DNA of 64,000 nucleotides, taken from the NCBI GenBank assembly GCA_021442155.1, contig CM038215.1, positions 272,841,014 through 272,905,013 of the forward strand, in the 5' to 3' direction. Below the pieces are notes generated by a model, which saw only the letters and a list, made by a program, of their open reading frames with translations, was not told the origin of the DNA and ran no database searches. Below, piece after piece: positions 12,563 to 23,770 of this stretch. The stretch comes from Cymbidium sinense (lineage: Eukaryota > Streptophyta > Magnoliopsida > Asparagales > Orchidaceae). The first letter of the stretch is position 1; each line of letters begins with the position of its first letter. A program made the position numbers and the translations under genes.

Positions 12563-13018
12563 TTTTTTTTAATAGAGAACAAATTCAGATTCAACATTTC
12601 TTCTTTTTGATTTCATCAACCACATAACACACAAAGTTTTCTAACACACAAGCGATGACATAGATAAAAAATGAGTACACATAGAGCAAATCAAAAACCC
12701 TAGATAATTAGAGCCATCTTTAATATAAAGAAACAGTTCCATAAGCGATAGGTCGGATCGGTCGTTCTTCAATTTCTCAAGTTCCCAATAGAACCACCCC
12801 GACCTCTCGAGTAGCGGGATCCACCATCATTCCCCCGATCTCTCCCTCCCACCATGGTTGTAACTCATGCTCCTCCCTCGATAACCTCCACTACTCCAAC
12901 CACCACCTCCATATCCAACAACACCTCCAAATCTGTACCATCATAGCGCTTCGCCTCCCGCCGATCTAGATTGAGCTTGCTTGATAGTGATGTTCCTACC
13001 GTTAAGGTTCTGCCCATT
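12563..13018 (-). pseudogene. GR-RBP fragment copy 3, near complete
   Basis: On the - strand this reads from an exon start at 13018 to a 3' UTR that ends in an A-run at 12570-12563. The exon begins NGQNLNGRNITIKQAQSRS, the last strand of an RRM domain in plant glycine-rich RNA-binding proteins. A glycine-rich tail follows, and then ends near GSIGNLRN and a stop at 12771-12769. Those proteins bind RNA and act in RNA processing and stress responses. Here the upstream exon with the rest of the RRM is absent, and frameshifts break the tail after about 25 codons. The start is joined to CTTAGGG repeats. Confidence 0.85.
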
Positions 13019-13287
13019 CTTAGGGTTTAAGTTTAGGTTTAGGTTTATTAGGTTTTAAACATTTATTTTTTAATTTATTTAGTTACTTTAGGTATAGGTT
13101 TAGGGTTTGGGCTTTAGGGTTTAGGGTTAGGGTTTAGGGTTCAGGGTTTAATGTTTAGGGTTTAGGGCTTTAGAGATTATGCTTTTAGGGTTTAGGGTTT
13201 CGGGTAAGGATTTTATAGGGTTTAGGGTTTAGGGTTTAAGGTTGTAGGTTTAGGGTTTAGAGTTTAGGATTTGGAGTTTATGGTCTT
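13019..13287 (+). repeat. TTTAGGG block after GR-RBP copy 3
   Basis: The first 75 bp (GGTTTAGGTTTATTAGG, then TTTAATTTATTTAGTTACTT) are conserved beside several other GR-RBP copies, which shows that the fragment and its flank spread together. Degenerate TTTAGGG follows. Confidence 0.8.
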
Positions 13288-15248
13288 TCTTTAAAATTAA
13301 GTAAACCTGGTAAGTTTATGTTTATATAGTTTATCTTTTATTTTGGTTTTTTATTTTAGTTTATTTTCTAGGTTTAGGTTTATTTTTTAGTTTAGTTTTT
13401 TTTTTATTTTTATTTTTAGGTTTAGGTCTTATTTGAAGTTTTTATTTTATCTTTTAGGTTTAAGTTTTAGGTTTTCATTTTAGGTTTATTTTTAGGTTTT
13501 ATTTTTAAATTTAGGTTTAGGTTTAGGTTTTGTTTATTTTAGTTTAATTTAACTTAGTTTAGGTTTTGGTTTATTTTATTTTGATTAATTTATTTTTATT
13601 TTAGGTTTAGGTTTTTATTTAATTTTTATTTAATTTTATTTTAGGTTTATTTTATTTTTATTTTATGTTTATTTTTATTTTACTTAGATTTTTTTATTCA
13701 TAAATTTATTTTATTTTTTAGTTTAGTTTAGGTTTATATATATATATATATATAGTTTAATTTTATTTTATTTTTAGGCTTAAGTTTAGGTTTTAGTTTA
13801 TGTTTCATTTTATTTTATTTATTATATTTTATTTTGTTTTAGATTTTTTATTTATTTTATTTTTAGGTTTTCTTTAGTTTTGGTTTAGGTTTTTAGGTTT
13901 TCAGGGTTTAGGGTTTAGGGTTTAAGGTTTAAGGTTTAGGGCTTTAGGGCTTAGGGTTTTAGTATTTAGGGTTTAGGGTTAAGGTTTTAGGTTTTAGGTT
14001 TTGGGTTTAGGGTTTAGTGTTTAGGATTTAGGATTTAGGATTTTTAGGTTTTAGGGTTTAGGGTTTAGGGTTTAGAGTTAGCTTAAGTTTTAGGGTTAGT
14101 TTAGGGTTTAGGTTTTAGGGTTTTTATGGTTTAGGATTTAGGGTTTAGGGTTAGTTTCACGTTTAGGGTTTAGGGTTTTAGGGTATAGGGTTTATGGTTT
14201 AGGGTTAGGGTATAGGGTTTAGTGTTTAGGGTTTAGGGTTTAGGGTTTTGGGTTTGGGGTTTAGGGTTTAGTGTTCAGGGTTTAGGTTTAGGGTTTAGGG
14301 TTTGAGTTAGTTTTAGGGTTTAGGGTTTAGGGTTTAGAGTTTACGTTTTAGGGTTTAGGGTTTAGCATTTAGGGTTTACGTTTTAGGGTTTATGGTTTAG
14401 GGTTTAGGGTTTAGGTTTTATGGCTTAGGGTTTAGGGTTTAGAGTTTTTTTAGAAAAATTAAGTAAACCAGTAGGTTTAGGTTTATTTAGTTTATTTAGT
14501 TTATATTTTATTATTATTTAAATTTTTTAAATTTTTTATTTAGTTTAGTTTATTTATTTTAGGTTTACTTATTTTAGGTTTATTTATTTTAGCTTAGGTT
14601 TTTTTATTTTAGTTTATTTTTTTGGTTTTGGTTTAGGTTTATGTTTATTTATTTATTTAGTTTTGTTTTAATTTTATTTTTTAAGTTTAAGTTTTATTTT
14701 TTATTTTTAGGTTTTGGTTTAGGTTTTTATTTTTTATTTTTTAAGTTTAGGTTTTGGGTTAATTTTTTAAGGTTTGTTTAATGTTTAGGTTTAGGTATAT
14801 TTTTAGTTTATTTTATTTTATTTAGTTTAGGGTTTAAGTTTAGTTTATTTTGGGTTTAGCTTTAGGTTTTATTAATTCTAGTTTAGTTTATTTTAGGTTT
14901 AGAGTTTTTTAGTTTAAGGTTTTGGTTTTATTTTTTATTTATTTTTAGGTTTCTTTAATATGTTTAAGTGTTTATTTAGTTTTTATTTTATATTATTTTT
15001 ATTTTACATTTAATTTTATTTTATTTAGATTTATTTTATTTTTTGTAGTTTAGTTTAGGTTTTTATTTTAGTTTAGTTTAGGTTTAGGTTTTTAGGTTAT
15101 AGGGTTTAGTGTTTAGGGTTTAGGGTTTAAGGTTTAAGGTTTAGGGTTTAGTGTTTGGGGTTTGGGGTTTGGGATTTAGGGTTTAGGGTTTAGGGTTTAG
15201 GGTTGTATGTTTAGGTTCAGGTTTTAGTTTAAGGTTTAGGGTTTTTGG
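13288..15248 (+). repeat. Two macrosatellite units without a GR-RBP fragment between them
   Basis: Junction (AATTAAGTAAACCTGGTAAG) near 13290; T-rich body to about 13890 with a short (TA)10 at 13735-13754; TTTAGGG 13890-14444. Second junction (AATTAAGTAAACCAGTAGG) near 14457; T-rich body to 15085; TTTAGGG 15085-15248. Confidence 0.8.
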
Positions 15249-15317
15249 TTTTTTTTTTTTTTAACAAAGAACAAATTCAGATTCAACATTTCTTCTTTTC
15301 GATTTCATCAACCAAGG
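15249..15317 (-). pseudogene. GR-RBP fragment copy 4, cut by the Tat insertion
   Basis: A long T-run (13 or more) is followed by AACAAAGAACAAATTCAG and ATTTCATCAACCAAG, the 3' UTR end of the fragment. It stops at about 15317, where unrelated AT-rich DNA begins. The missing part does not reappear on the far side of the insertion at 26166, so this is not a simple insertion. Confidence 0.8.
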
Positions 15318-17100
15318 AAGTGAGGTAATCAAATGACCTCCTTAGGGTTAGCTAAAGTCTCGTATTCCTGGGATGTCCAAACTATATACCCATGACCATT
15401 CAATCTTATATAAATCAACACATGAATAGAGGAAAGAGAACCCAACATTCATACACTTAAGCTATAAGCACATGCATTTTTTATGTATTTATAACTAGCG
15501 TTATAACATATATTATTATTCATTTATAAGCTTTTGAAAAATACATTTGGATTTAATAGTGATAATAGCAATGCATATATTAAATTAAGTGAACACATGC
15601 AAGCTAAAGGAAATCCATTTTATTTTACTTGATTTTGAAAAGATGGATGCATGGATTCAAATGACATGCCAAATTTAACATGATTGGAAAGAGAATAATC
15701 AAATATAAGCAAGTGATTCATTTAACCAAACTAGTTAAAAGGACAATCAAATAAATTAAGATTATTTAAAGAAAACCAAAGCTTCTTTATTAATTAAGTT
15801 TTGGATTTGATTTTATTTAAAGAGGAGAAGAGAAATCATCACTTGCTATCTTAAACCCATTCCCACATTAGTGATTTGAATTAATTTAAGGAAATGTAAT
15901 TAAGTTGATTTTATGGGTAATTAAGTTGAACCTTTAATTAGATGAATTAATTACTCTTACCTATGTCACCTTATAGTAATTAAATTAATAATTATAAGCC
16001 AACATGATATGCATGGAAAATAAACTTGCAATGATCCTATGAAATAAAAGTAGCCTAAAGCAATTAGCTCATGATTAATAGTTAATTTGATTAAGTGTCT
16101 TAATTAATTACTCTTATGGTTTTCCCACACATGTGGATTAACCATAATTTCATTAAACTCCTTTAGGCTATTAAACACCTAAAGATATACCCCATGATTT
16201 AATTAATTAAGGTTTGACGTGATTATGATTTCAGTTTGATTAAGTGATTTAATTAATTAGTAAAATCTTAATTAATTTCTTTATAAAAAAAGAGTGAAAT
16301 GAACCAAATTATTACTGCTAATGGGATTAATTAATCTTTAATTAACTGAAAAGAGTAATTAAGGTGTAATTAGTCAATTTTCCTATTTAAATAAGCAATA
16401 AATCCCATGCAAAGCATGGGAGGTAGAGGACATCCCATTAAATTATCCTACAAAATTTGAGATTAATTGATCAAGTAATTAAGGTTTAATTAAGCTAATA
16501 AAATTTGTAATTAAACTTTAATTAAACCTTAATTACTATTAAAAATTAGTTTTAATCATTTTTAATGAATTCTCTTCTGAAATACCTTTAAAATGAGAAT
16601 TTATTTGCATTTTTTATTTCTCTATGGTTTTTTATAATTTTTAGAAGTTTCAGCCATTAAAAAAGATTACTTAAGCCAAATCCTGTTTGCTCCACGTAGC
16701 GCACTAACGCGGCATGCTTTCCACATGGCATCGTGGGATTGGCTACTTAAAACTTATTCGACTCAGCACCTACGTAGTGGCGGTGGATGCGTTTTCTTCA
16801 TCGATCTAAGATCGGATGGCTTATCCCATAGCTTAATAATTAAATTGGATCAATTCCTTGCGTTTTTTAATTGTTGATTTGGAGCTCATTAATCAAGTCT
16901 CACCTCCATGTTCAAGAAACTTGGGAGATCTTTCTTCTTTTAGGCCTATGGAAGGTGCATGCAAAGTTAATTTAAGTTTGATGGAGAAATGGGAAAGTTA
17001 GGTCAAAAATGGGAGTGTTCTATTTCATGAAGGATGGGAACGGAATTTTCTGATGGAGGAACGAGCTTAGAAGCTTAGGGAATGGCTCTAGTAGCTCATC
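15318..17100. other. AT-rich non-coding region, possible LTR or 5' UTR
   Basis: AT-rich DNA with many TTAATTAATTAA words (about 15900-16560), then a more GC-balanced stretch at 16680-16830 containing CCACGTAGCGC and ACCTACGTAGTGG. Nothing coding is seen. Its position before the Tat coding region makes an LTR or 5' leader possible, but no matching second LTR is recognisable. Confidence 0.4.
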
Positions 17101-18550
17101 TTGGGTAGCTAGGGCTCTGAGTAATTATTTTTGTGTGTGTTTGAGTGGAAACAATGGGGTGTCTATACCCCCATTCATCTTGATTGGATGGTGGGATTAG
17201 GTTTGGCTTCTAGTGGCTGTCTGGCAATCTCAGGGAGTCATGGGTGGCAGGGAGGAGGCGAGTTGGCTTGGCTTGGTTGGTTGAAGGTGTGGAGGTCAAT
17301 GAGGAATCATGGGTGTCATATGGGTTTCAAATGCTCCAATGGGGAGGGTGAGGTGATTTCCTCCCATTATAGTAACCAACCACCCATTGGTTGGTTGCGT
17401 GTCCTAGGTGCCAAGGTGGACCATTGGGAGAGTACCAAATTAAGGAATGGAAATGACCACTTACATGGGTGATTTGTCTCATGTGATGGCATTGACCCAA
17501 GGTAGAATGATCATTTGGCATTGGATTTGATTTGGGTAGATTTGAAATGAGCCAAAAGTGGTTAGCTCAAATTTCAAGTCAATTGGAGTTGATTTGGTTA
17601 GGTTTGGCTCAATTTGACTCATTTAGGTCAAATTGTGTTAGGTTGGGTCAAGTTGACCAATTGGTCAAATTAGGTCAAACCAAGGGTTGGGTCAAGTTCA
17701 TATATGACCATTTGGGATGTTTTTTAGTTTGGTTTGATTTAGTTTAGTTTTGATTTTGGCTCATTTGAATTCATTTGGGTCAAATGGGTTAAGTTGACCA
17801 ATTTGACCAAATTGGCCAAATTAGATTGGGTTGGGTGTTGGTTTGGGTTTAGTTTACCAATTAAAGATGATTGTAGGCTTTGGTTTCAATTAATTTGAAA
17901 TGGTTTTGATTTAGTCCAACTTGAACTTTTAGGTCAATTTGGGCTAAGTAGGTCAATTGGGTTCAATTGGGTCCCATCATGGCTTTGGTCAAGTTTAATA
18001 ATCATTTTGGAATGAACTTGAGACATTGGTTGCAATCAATTTGGTTTATATTTTAATTTGACCCAGTTTGGTCTTTTAGGTCAATTTGTGTCAACTTGTG
18101 TCAAAAGGGCCAATTGGGTTTGGTTTGACTCATTTGAAGGTCAAGTCATATTCAAATATTGATTTTGATTTGGTATGAAGCTATAGTTTAAAGAGATTTG
18201 GCTTAGGATGCAATTTGGATAGTTTTGGTTCATTTCGGTTAAGGGGTTGACTTGGTTTGACCCAATTTGTGATAATTGATCAACTTTAGGGTGAAATCAT
18301 GATGGGAGGTTTGATGGGGTTGGTTCAATCCAAATTGGGTAGGATTAGAACTTAGCTCAGAAGGTCAAATTGGCCACTTTGGTCAAGTGGACCAATTGGG
18401 TTTAGTTGGCTTTATTTTGGGTTGAGTTTTATTTAGTTGAGTTTATATATGGATTTGGGATTGATATATAAATTCAATTGAAATTGGGTTGGGTTCAAAT
18501 GGGTTTTGGTTCATTTGAACATTTCAAGTCAAAAGGGTTAAGTTTGGTTT
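17100..18550. repeat. Region rich in GGTCAA/TTGACC short repeats
   Basis: From about 17550 the words GGGTCAA, TTGACCAATT and GGCCAAATT recur dozens of times in an irregular order. The reading frame at 17131-17472 is Trp- and Gly-rich with no recognisable domain, and I treat it as chance. This is likely part of the non-coding 5' region of the retrotransposon. Confidence 0.5.
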
Positions 18551-19033
18551 GACTTGGGTTGATTTTGGTTTGGCTTGATGATTGTAGATTTCATTTATAT
18601 TTGTTAATATGATAGAAGGTATGATTATTTCTTGAGAAAATCAATCGAATTTGGGTTTCGTAATGAAGAAATTTTGCTAAGTCCATGGAGTAAGGTCATG
18701 TGGCTTAGGTTTGGATTTTCATTTGGTTTGATTTAGTTTTAATGATTTAAATGTATATCATTTAAATTTTGAAGATGATTAAAATATAATTAATTTGTGA
18801 AAATCAATTGAGTTTGATTTAATTTGGATTAAGATTTAGCTAAGTCCATGGGATAGGTCATATGGCTTAGGAAGGGTTTTAATTTTAATTTGATTTAGTT
18901 ATTTGAATGTAGATTTCATTTATATTTAGAAAGATGATTGAAGATATAAATTTATTATGAGAAAATAAATTGATTTTAGATTGATTTGGATTAAGATTTG
19001 GCTAAGTCCATGGGATAGGTCATATGGCTTAGA
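18550..19033 (+). repeat. 162-bp tandem repeat, three units
   Basis: The word GCTAAGTCCATGG occurs at 18676, 18839 and 19001, spaced 163 and 162 bp. Each time it is followed by a GGTCATGTGGCTTAGG-like end and preceded by GATTTCATTTATATTT-like and GAAAATCAATTGA-like words. Three diverged direct copies in the 5' region of the Tat element. Confidence 0.8.
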
Positions 19034-20430
19034 AGGGTTTCAAGTTTGATTTGATCATGGGCTTCAATCATTTGGTTTTGGAATTTGGGTTTGGATTTGA
19101 ATTTGAATTTGATGTTTGATTGAACTTGAGGTTAGGTTTGAGAAGGAGAACATGGATTTGATTTGGGTTGTAGGGTAGGTGGATTATCCTAATCCCAAGA
19201 CATAACCTAATCTATGGTTAACCCTTCAAGTCTTTGGCTTAAGTTAAATGTTTACCTAATTGGAAGTACCTTATGACTAGGAAAGTCTTGGTGCCTAGAA
19301 GACTCTAAGTCTAAGATGGGAAGATTGAATCGACACTCCAAATGAGGTCAATAGGCCTTAGGCTCCATAGTGTTGCTCTTGGAGATAGATGATTGGAAGA
19401 CCAAGTTTCACATTATAGACTTCGATACATATTTCAATACTTTGCTCAGAGACCATGGATACATGAGAACAACATAGTTCCATCCTCTACATCGGTGTAT
19501 GAAGTTTATGAGAGGTGGGATTATCTTGTGTCAAAGGAGATCTCAAGTCATTTACAATTCATAAGGTCGGTATATATGAGGATGCGGCTTACTACCTCTG
19601 TCAAAATCAACAAGCTTATTCTCACAAACTTGGCCAAAGTTTAAAAATAAAAAAAAATAAAAAAATAAAAGGAAAGAGAAAAAGAAAAAGAAAGGAAAAG
19701 AGAAAATGAAAAAGAAGATAAAAGGGAGCGGTAATATGCTTGGAGGAGGAAGTGGAGTGTGATATTAGATTCCACCCATAGTTCATTACTCCATTCGAAC
19801 ATATGGGTAGGATGACCTAACCTCCACCAGGTAGAGGAAGAGGCCAGTTTAGAGGTAGTCCTAGGGGTGAAAAACCTCCTTATTGGCCACCCAATAGAAG
19901 ATATATCCTAGATACCAAGAGTACACATGCTATCCTTATAAACTTAGAATCTAGTTCATAGGATGAGTCTTATATGGTTAGCACAGACTCTTCTCTGGTA
20001 GATTCCCTTGGAGGTGACACTTGAGCCATAAGATGAAGGCGGGCTCAAAGCAAAGCATAAGTGTATCCAAGTCTATATGTAAAATAGTTAGGCATTAGTT
20101 GGGAACCTTAGCTCTAACCCCACTTTCCTCTCAAAAAGCTGAGGGTTTGGTAGTTAAGGAAGCCCTAAGTCATCCACAGGTGTGAAGACTTAGAGGTTCT
20201 TTCTGGGAGCATCATCCTCAAGTCAAGTAGTTAATTTAGAACTTGAGGATGATTCATATAAAGATTTAATAGAATTACCTTTTGATTGGTACTTGCCTTG
20301 TGTTCATAATTTAGCAAAGAAAGGGTTAATACTACATACTTAGTCAAAGCACAAGTTAGACTACTTCAAAAGAATATAGAAGAACAAATGCAAAAGCTCT
20401 CAATCAAGACCAGAACTAGGATTCGATACA
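19034..20430 (+). other. Internal 5' region of the Tat element, gag/protease zone not recognisable
   Basis: This lies where gag and protease should be, but I recognise neither with confidence. The frame at 19393-19644 has no motif I know. A purine-only tract (AAAG/GAAAAG) fills 19640-19735. Around 19815-19900 one frame reads PPPGRGRGQFRGSPRGEKPP, a basic Gly/Arg stretch of the kind found between gag and protease. Many stops follow to 20430. Confidence 0.45.
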
Positions 20431-21460
20431 GTGGGTACAGCCAATGATGATGATTACTGCTTAGTCATCACCAATCAGTTGGAATTTGATAGGTTCTTTT
20501 CAAATCACATTAACTCATATGAGGAGCTATGCTTAGAAACTTCAGATGATCCAGATGATTTTGAAGTCAAAGATGCACCACGAGAGTTTGAAGAAGATAT
20601 CAAGTCAACCACGGACGAGCTCAATAAAATTAACATGGAAACTAAAGAAGATCCACGCTCGACATGCATCAATATTTTGTTGAATGAAATTAAAACCAAT
20701 GACTTAGTTAGGCTATTGACTGAGTTTAAGGACTGCTTTGCATGGATTAATGAAGAGATGCCTGGATTGGCTTCTAACGTAGCAATCCATAAACTAGCAA
20801 TAGATCCTACTACTAACCATATCAAGCAAGCTCTTAGACGCATGCGATTAGACATAGAATAATTGGTCATTTATGAAGTTCAAAAATTGATCAATGCTAG
20901 CTTCATCCGAGAAGAAAAACACCCTAACTGGTTAGCTAGCATCATCCTAATTAAGAAAAAGAATGGCCAAATTCACATATGCTTCAATTTTTGGGATTTA
21001 AATAAGGCATGTCAAAAAGATGAATTACTACCAATCCTGGAGTTGATGGCGGACATTGCCTCATCTCATGCGTCTTCTCTTTCATGGATGGCTCATAGAT
21101 TTAACCAAATAAAGATGGCTCCTGAAGATGAAAGAAACACTACTTTTAGAACCCTCGATCAAAATCTATTGCTATAAGGTCATGCCTTTTAGCCTTAAAA
21201 ATGTTGGTGCTACATACTAGCGGGCTATGACTCAAATCTTTGATGAACTTATTCATCATTTAGTCGAGTGCTACGTCGATGATCTCGTGGTTAAAAGTAT
21301 AAAAAAGGAAGGCAATCTCTTTGACTTGAGAGTAGTTTTCGAACAGTTAAGGTAATTTAACCTCAAAATGAACCTCCTGAAGTGTGTATTCATAGTTTCT
21401 TCAGTGAAATTCCTTGGGTTTGTTATCCAACACTAGGGAATCAAAATCGATTGAAGATCA
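20431..21460 (+). pseudogene. Ty3/gypsy (Tat) reverse transcriptase
   Basis: One frame runs 20431-21177 with a single internal stop at 20860-20862. It has FKDCFAWINEEMPGL (the linker before RT), then IILIKKKNGQIHICFNFWDL and LNKACQKDELLPILELM, then FNQIKMAPEDERNTTFRT. It continues, after a shift, as CYKVMPFSLKNVGATY, and reaches the catalytic YVDD at 21272-21283 followed by LVVKS. The final part reads MNLLKCVFIVSSVKFLGFVI. These are the standard RT blocks of plant Ty3/gypsy pol. The enzyme copies element RNA into DNA; this copy has several stops and frameshifts and is dead. Confidence 0.9.
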
Positions 21461-21990
21461 AGGTGATATTAAATACTACCTCCTAAAAGTTTAACTCAAC
21501 TTAGATCATTATAAGGCGGTTGGAGTATCTAAGCTTTATATCCACTTATTGGGAAGATGTCGGCATCTCACTTGTCAAAAGGATGCCAAGTTCAAGTGGG
21601 ATGATAAGGGTGAGCATGCCTTGAAGACATCAAGCATTACATGGCGTTCTAGTTCTGCCCTATCTCATGCAAGCACTCATTATTTACACTACTTGCGTTA
21701 GACTCCTGGGCTTTGTTGTCCCAAGCCAATGATGAAGGGAAGGAAAATGCACTCTACTCATCATCTAATCCCTAAAAGGTTACTTATCCACCCATTGAGA
21801 AGCATTGCTATCTTTACTCTTTGTATCCCAAACAACTTTATACTCATAAGGTGAACTTAATCTTTAGGATCAATCCACTACAATATCTCATGACATGGCT
21901 GATGCTATGTGGACAGTTAGCTTGATGGTCCATAATCCTCTCACAGTTTGACATTTCCTTCATACCCCTCCGTGCAGTGAAATGACAAGC
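21461..21990 (+). pseudogene. RT-linked RNase H of the Tat element
   Basis: The best-kept part reads ANDEGKENALYSSSNP, a stop, then KVTYPPIEKHCYLYSLYPKQ and LYTHKVNLI, matching the usual 'EGKENALYYLSR...YSPIEKLC' region near the end of RNase H in Tat-type pol. Upstream (21461-21700) is heavily frameshifted. This domain removes RNA from RNA-DNA hybrids during replication of the element. Confidence 0.75.
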
Positions 21991-22480
21991 GATAGTGGAT
22001 TTCTTAGCAGCACATCGACTTCCTGCTAACTCTCCGCTTAGTGATGATCTCCCTGATGAACAAGTCATGAACTTAGGGGATACTAACATTCACCATTGGA
22101 AGATGTACTTTGATGGTGCTTCCTCTCAAGAGGAGAAGAATCACAATACTATTTCAAGAAAGGCGGGGTTAGAATAGTTCTCTTAACTAACGTAATGTGA
22201 TGAGATTCTCATATCATCTATCCATCCTTGCACCAACAATGAAGCTAAATATGAGGCTCGATTGCGATGCAGGTTAGCCATTACTCTAGCATCGAACATC
22301 AACATCTTGAGGATTCTCAGTAGTTATCAACCAAATTGTTGGTTCCTATAAGGTTATAAAGCTCAAGCTCCATCAATACCAAAAGTACACCATGGAGTTG
22401 TTGGTCCAAATCCCAGAGGTTACCATTTATAAGATTCCTTAAGGAGAGAATGACGTATTGTATGCTTTAGCCAAGCTTGA
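21991..22480 (+). pseudogene. Second (archaeal-type) RNase H-like domain of the Tat element
   Basis: The frame 21995-22177 reads FLAAHRLPANSPLSDDLPDE, then HHWKMYFDGASSQEE. The 'WKMYFDGA' block opens the extra RNase H known in the Tat group. CTNNEAKYEARLRCRLAITLA follows in another frame near 22230-22290, matching the usual 'NNxAEYEA' block. It is broken by frameshifts. The presence of this second domain is my main reason for assigning the Tat lineage. Confidence 0.8.
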
Positions 22481-22689
22481 CAAGGAGTTGACATGTCCGG
22501 AGGATGAGTCCATATCCATAAAGGTCCAAAAAAGACAAGTCTTATCCCTTATTAATATTGAACTCATTAAAAAGTACTCTCTTGAAGGGGAGGTTGCCAT
22601 TGCCAAGAAGGATGAGGAGTTAGTTTAGAGGCAACCATTCGTGGATTACCTAAATAAAGGTAAACTACCTCAAGACAACTCCCAAGCCC

Positions 22690-23770
22690 ATTAGATGAAG
22701 CATATAGAACTTTCTTATGCTCTTGTGGATGGTCTCTTGTACTGACGATCTTTCAATCATATGTGGTTACATTATTTAGACAAGTACGAAGCTCATATGA
22801 TCTTGGTACAGAATTTTCGGGTTATGTAGCCAACCAATATTCGAAGATGAAAGATCAAGATCTATAATATCGGCCATTAATGATCAAAGATTGCATGGAT
22901 ATGGTTGGGTGATGCCACCAATGTCAAATACCTGGTGTGGTCCTACACCAACCACCCAACATTCTACATCTACATTGGCCTTAAGGCCATTTGAGTGTTG
23001 GTGCGACATAGTGGGTCGATTGATCCTCCTTCTTCCAAGGGTCATCATTCATCTTAGCACTCTTTACTTTCCAAAAGGAGATTCTCGAGAGGTCACAACT
23101 TCATCATGTGCTCTATTTTTTGTAACCATATCATATATAGGTTGAGTGCCTCGATAAATTATATCGATAATGGTGCGCATTCAAACCGAGATCAATAAAT
23201 TTTCCCGAGACACATCATAGATTGGAGATATTCTACAATTCCCGAGGGTAAAGGCTTAGAAGCCTTCAAAAACTCTCATCCAAATACTAAAGAAGACACA
23301 CGACAAAAATAAGCGATAGTGGGATTAGTAGTTAGTTGAAGCCTTGTGGGCCTACCACACCACATATAGAACTCCAACTTGGTCTACTCCTTTCTCCATA
23401 GTGTATGGGTCCAAATTCATTCTAACATTAGATGTCAGGATAAAAATAAAATAGAACACCAAGTTGCGGTTAGAAGATCTTGAAGGTTTGGAGGAGAGAC
23501 ACATGCGGGCATGCCAAAATCTCAAGTTATACAAAGCTAAAATGATTGATGCTCACAACAAGTTTCATCCTAGCTTTTAAAGTATGAGCTTATTTTAGTT
23601 AGAAGGCGATTGTTGCCCATCATAATATGGGAGGCAAGTTTAAACCCACTTTGGAAGGCCCTTTTCCATAAAGAAGGCCTACCAAGGAGGATCTTATCGA
23701 CTTAATCATAAAGGAGAATGCCCAAATCTTCTAATCAATGGACTCTACTTAAAGAAATATTATAAATCAT
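22690..23770 (+). pseudogene. Integrase and pol C-terminus of the Tat element
   Basis: The zinc-binding part is visible as CHQCQIPGVVLHQPP near 22912-22956. The start of the catalytic core follows as PFECW.DIVG (about 22987-23017). Later blocks include EERHMRACQNLKLYKAKMID (about 23495-23550). The polyprotein end reads INGLYLKKYY (23734-23763). The identical ten residues occur on the - strand at 63992-63963. Integrase inserts the DNA copy into the host genome. Stops and frameshifts are frequent, and the D,D,E residues cannot all be traced. Confidence 0.85.

Noticed and set aside
12563..13018. A functional GR-RBP gene
   Set aside because: Only the final RRM strand and tail are present. No copy has the first exon with the RNP motifs, and all have stops or frameshifts.
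1..15248. CRISPR array or other prokaryotic repeat system
   Set aside because: The repeats are plant telomere-type words without unique spacers, and every transposon here is eukaryotic.
15318..17100. A defined 5' LTR with TG...CA ends and primer binding site
   Set aside because: I could not find a second copy to mark the ends, nor a convincing tRNA-complementary site.
17131..17472. 113-residue frame
   Set aside because: No recognisable domain. It overlaps a frame on the other strand and leads into a field of short repeats.
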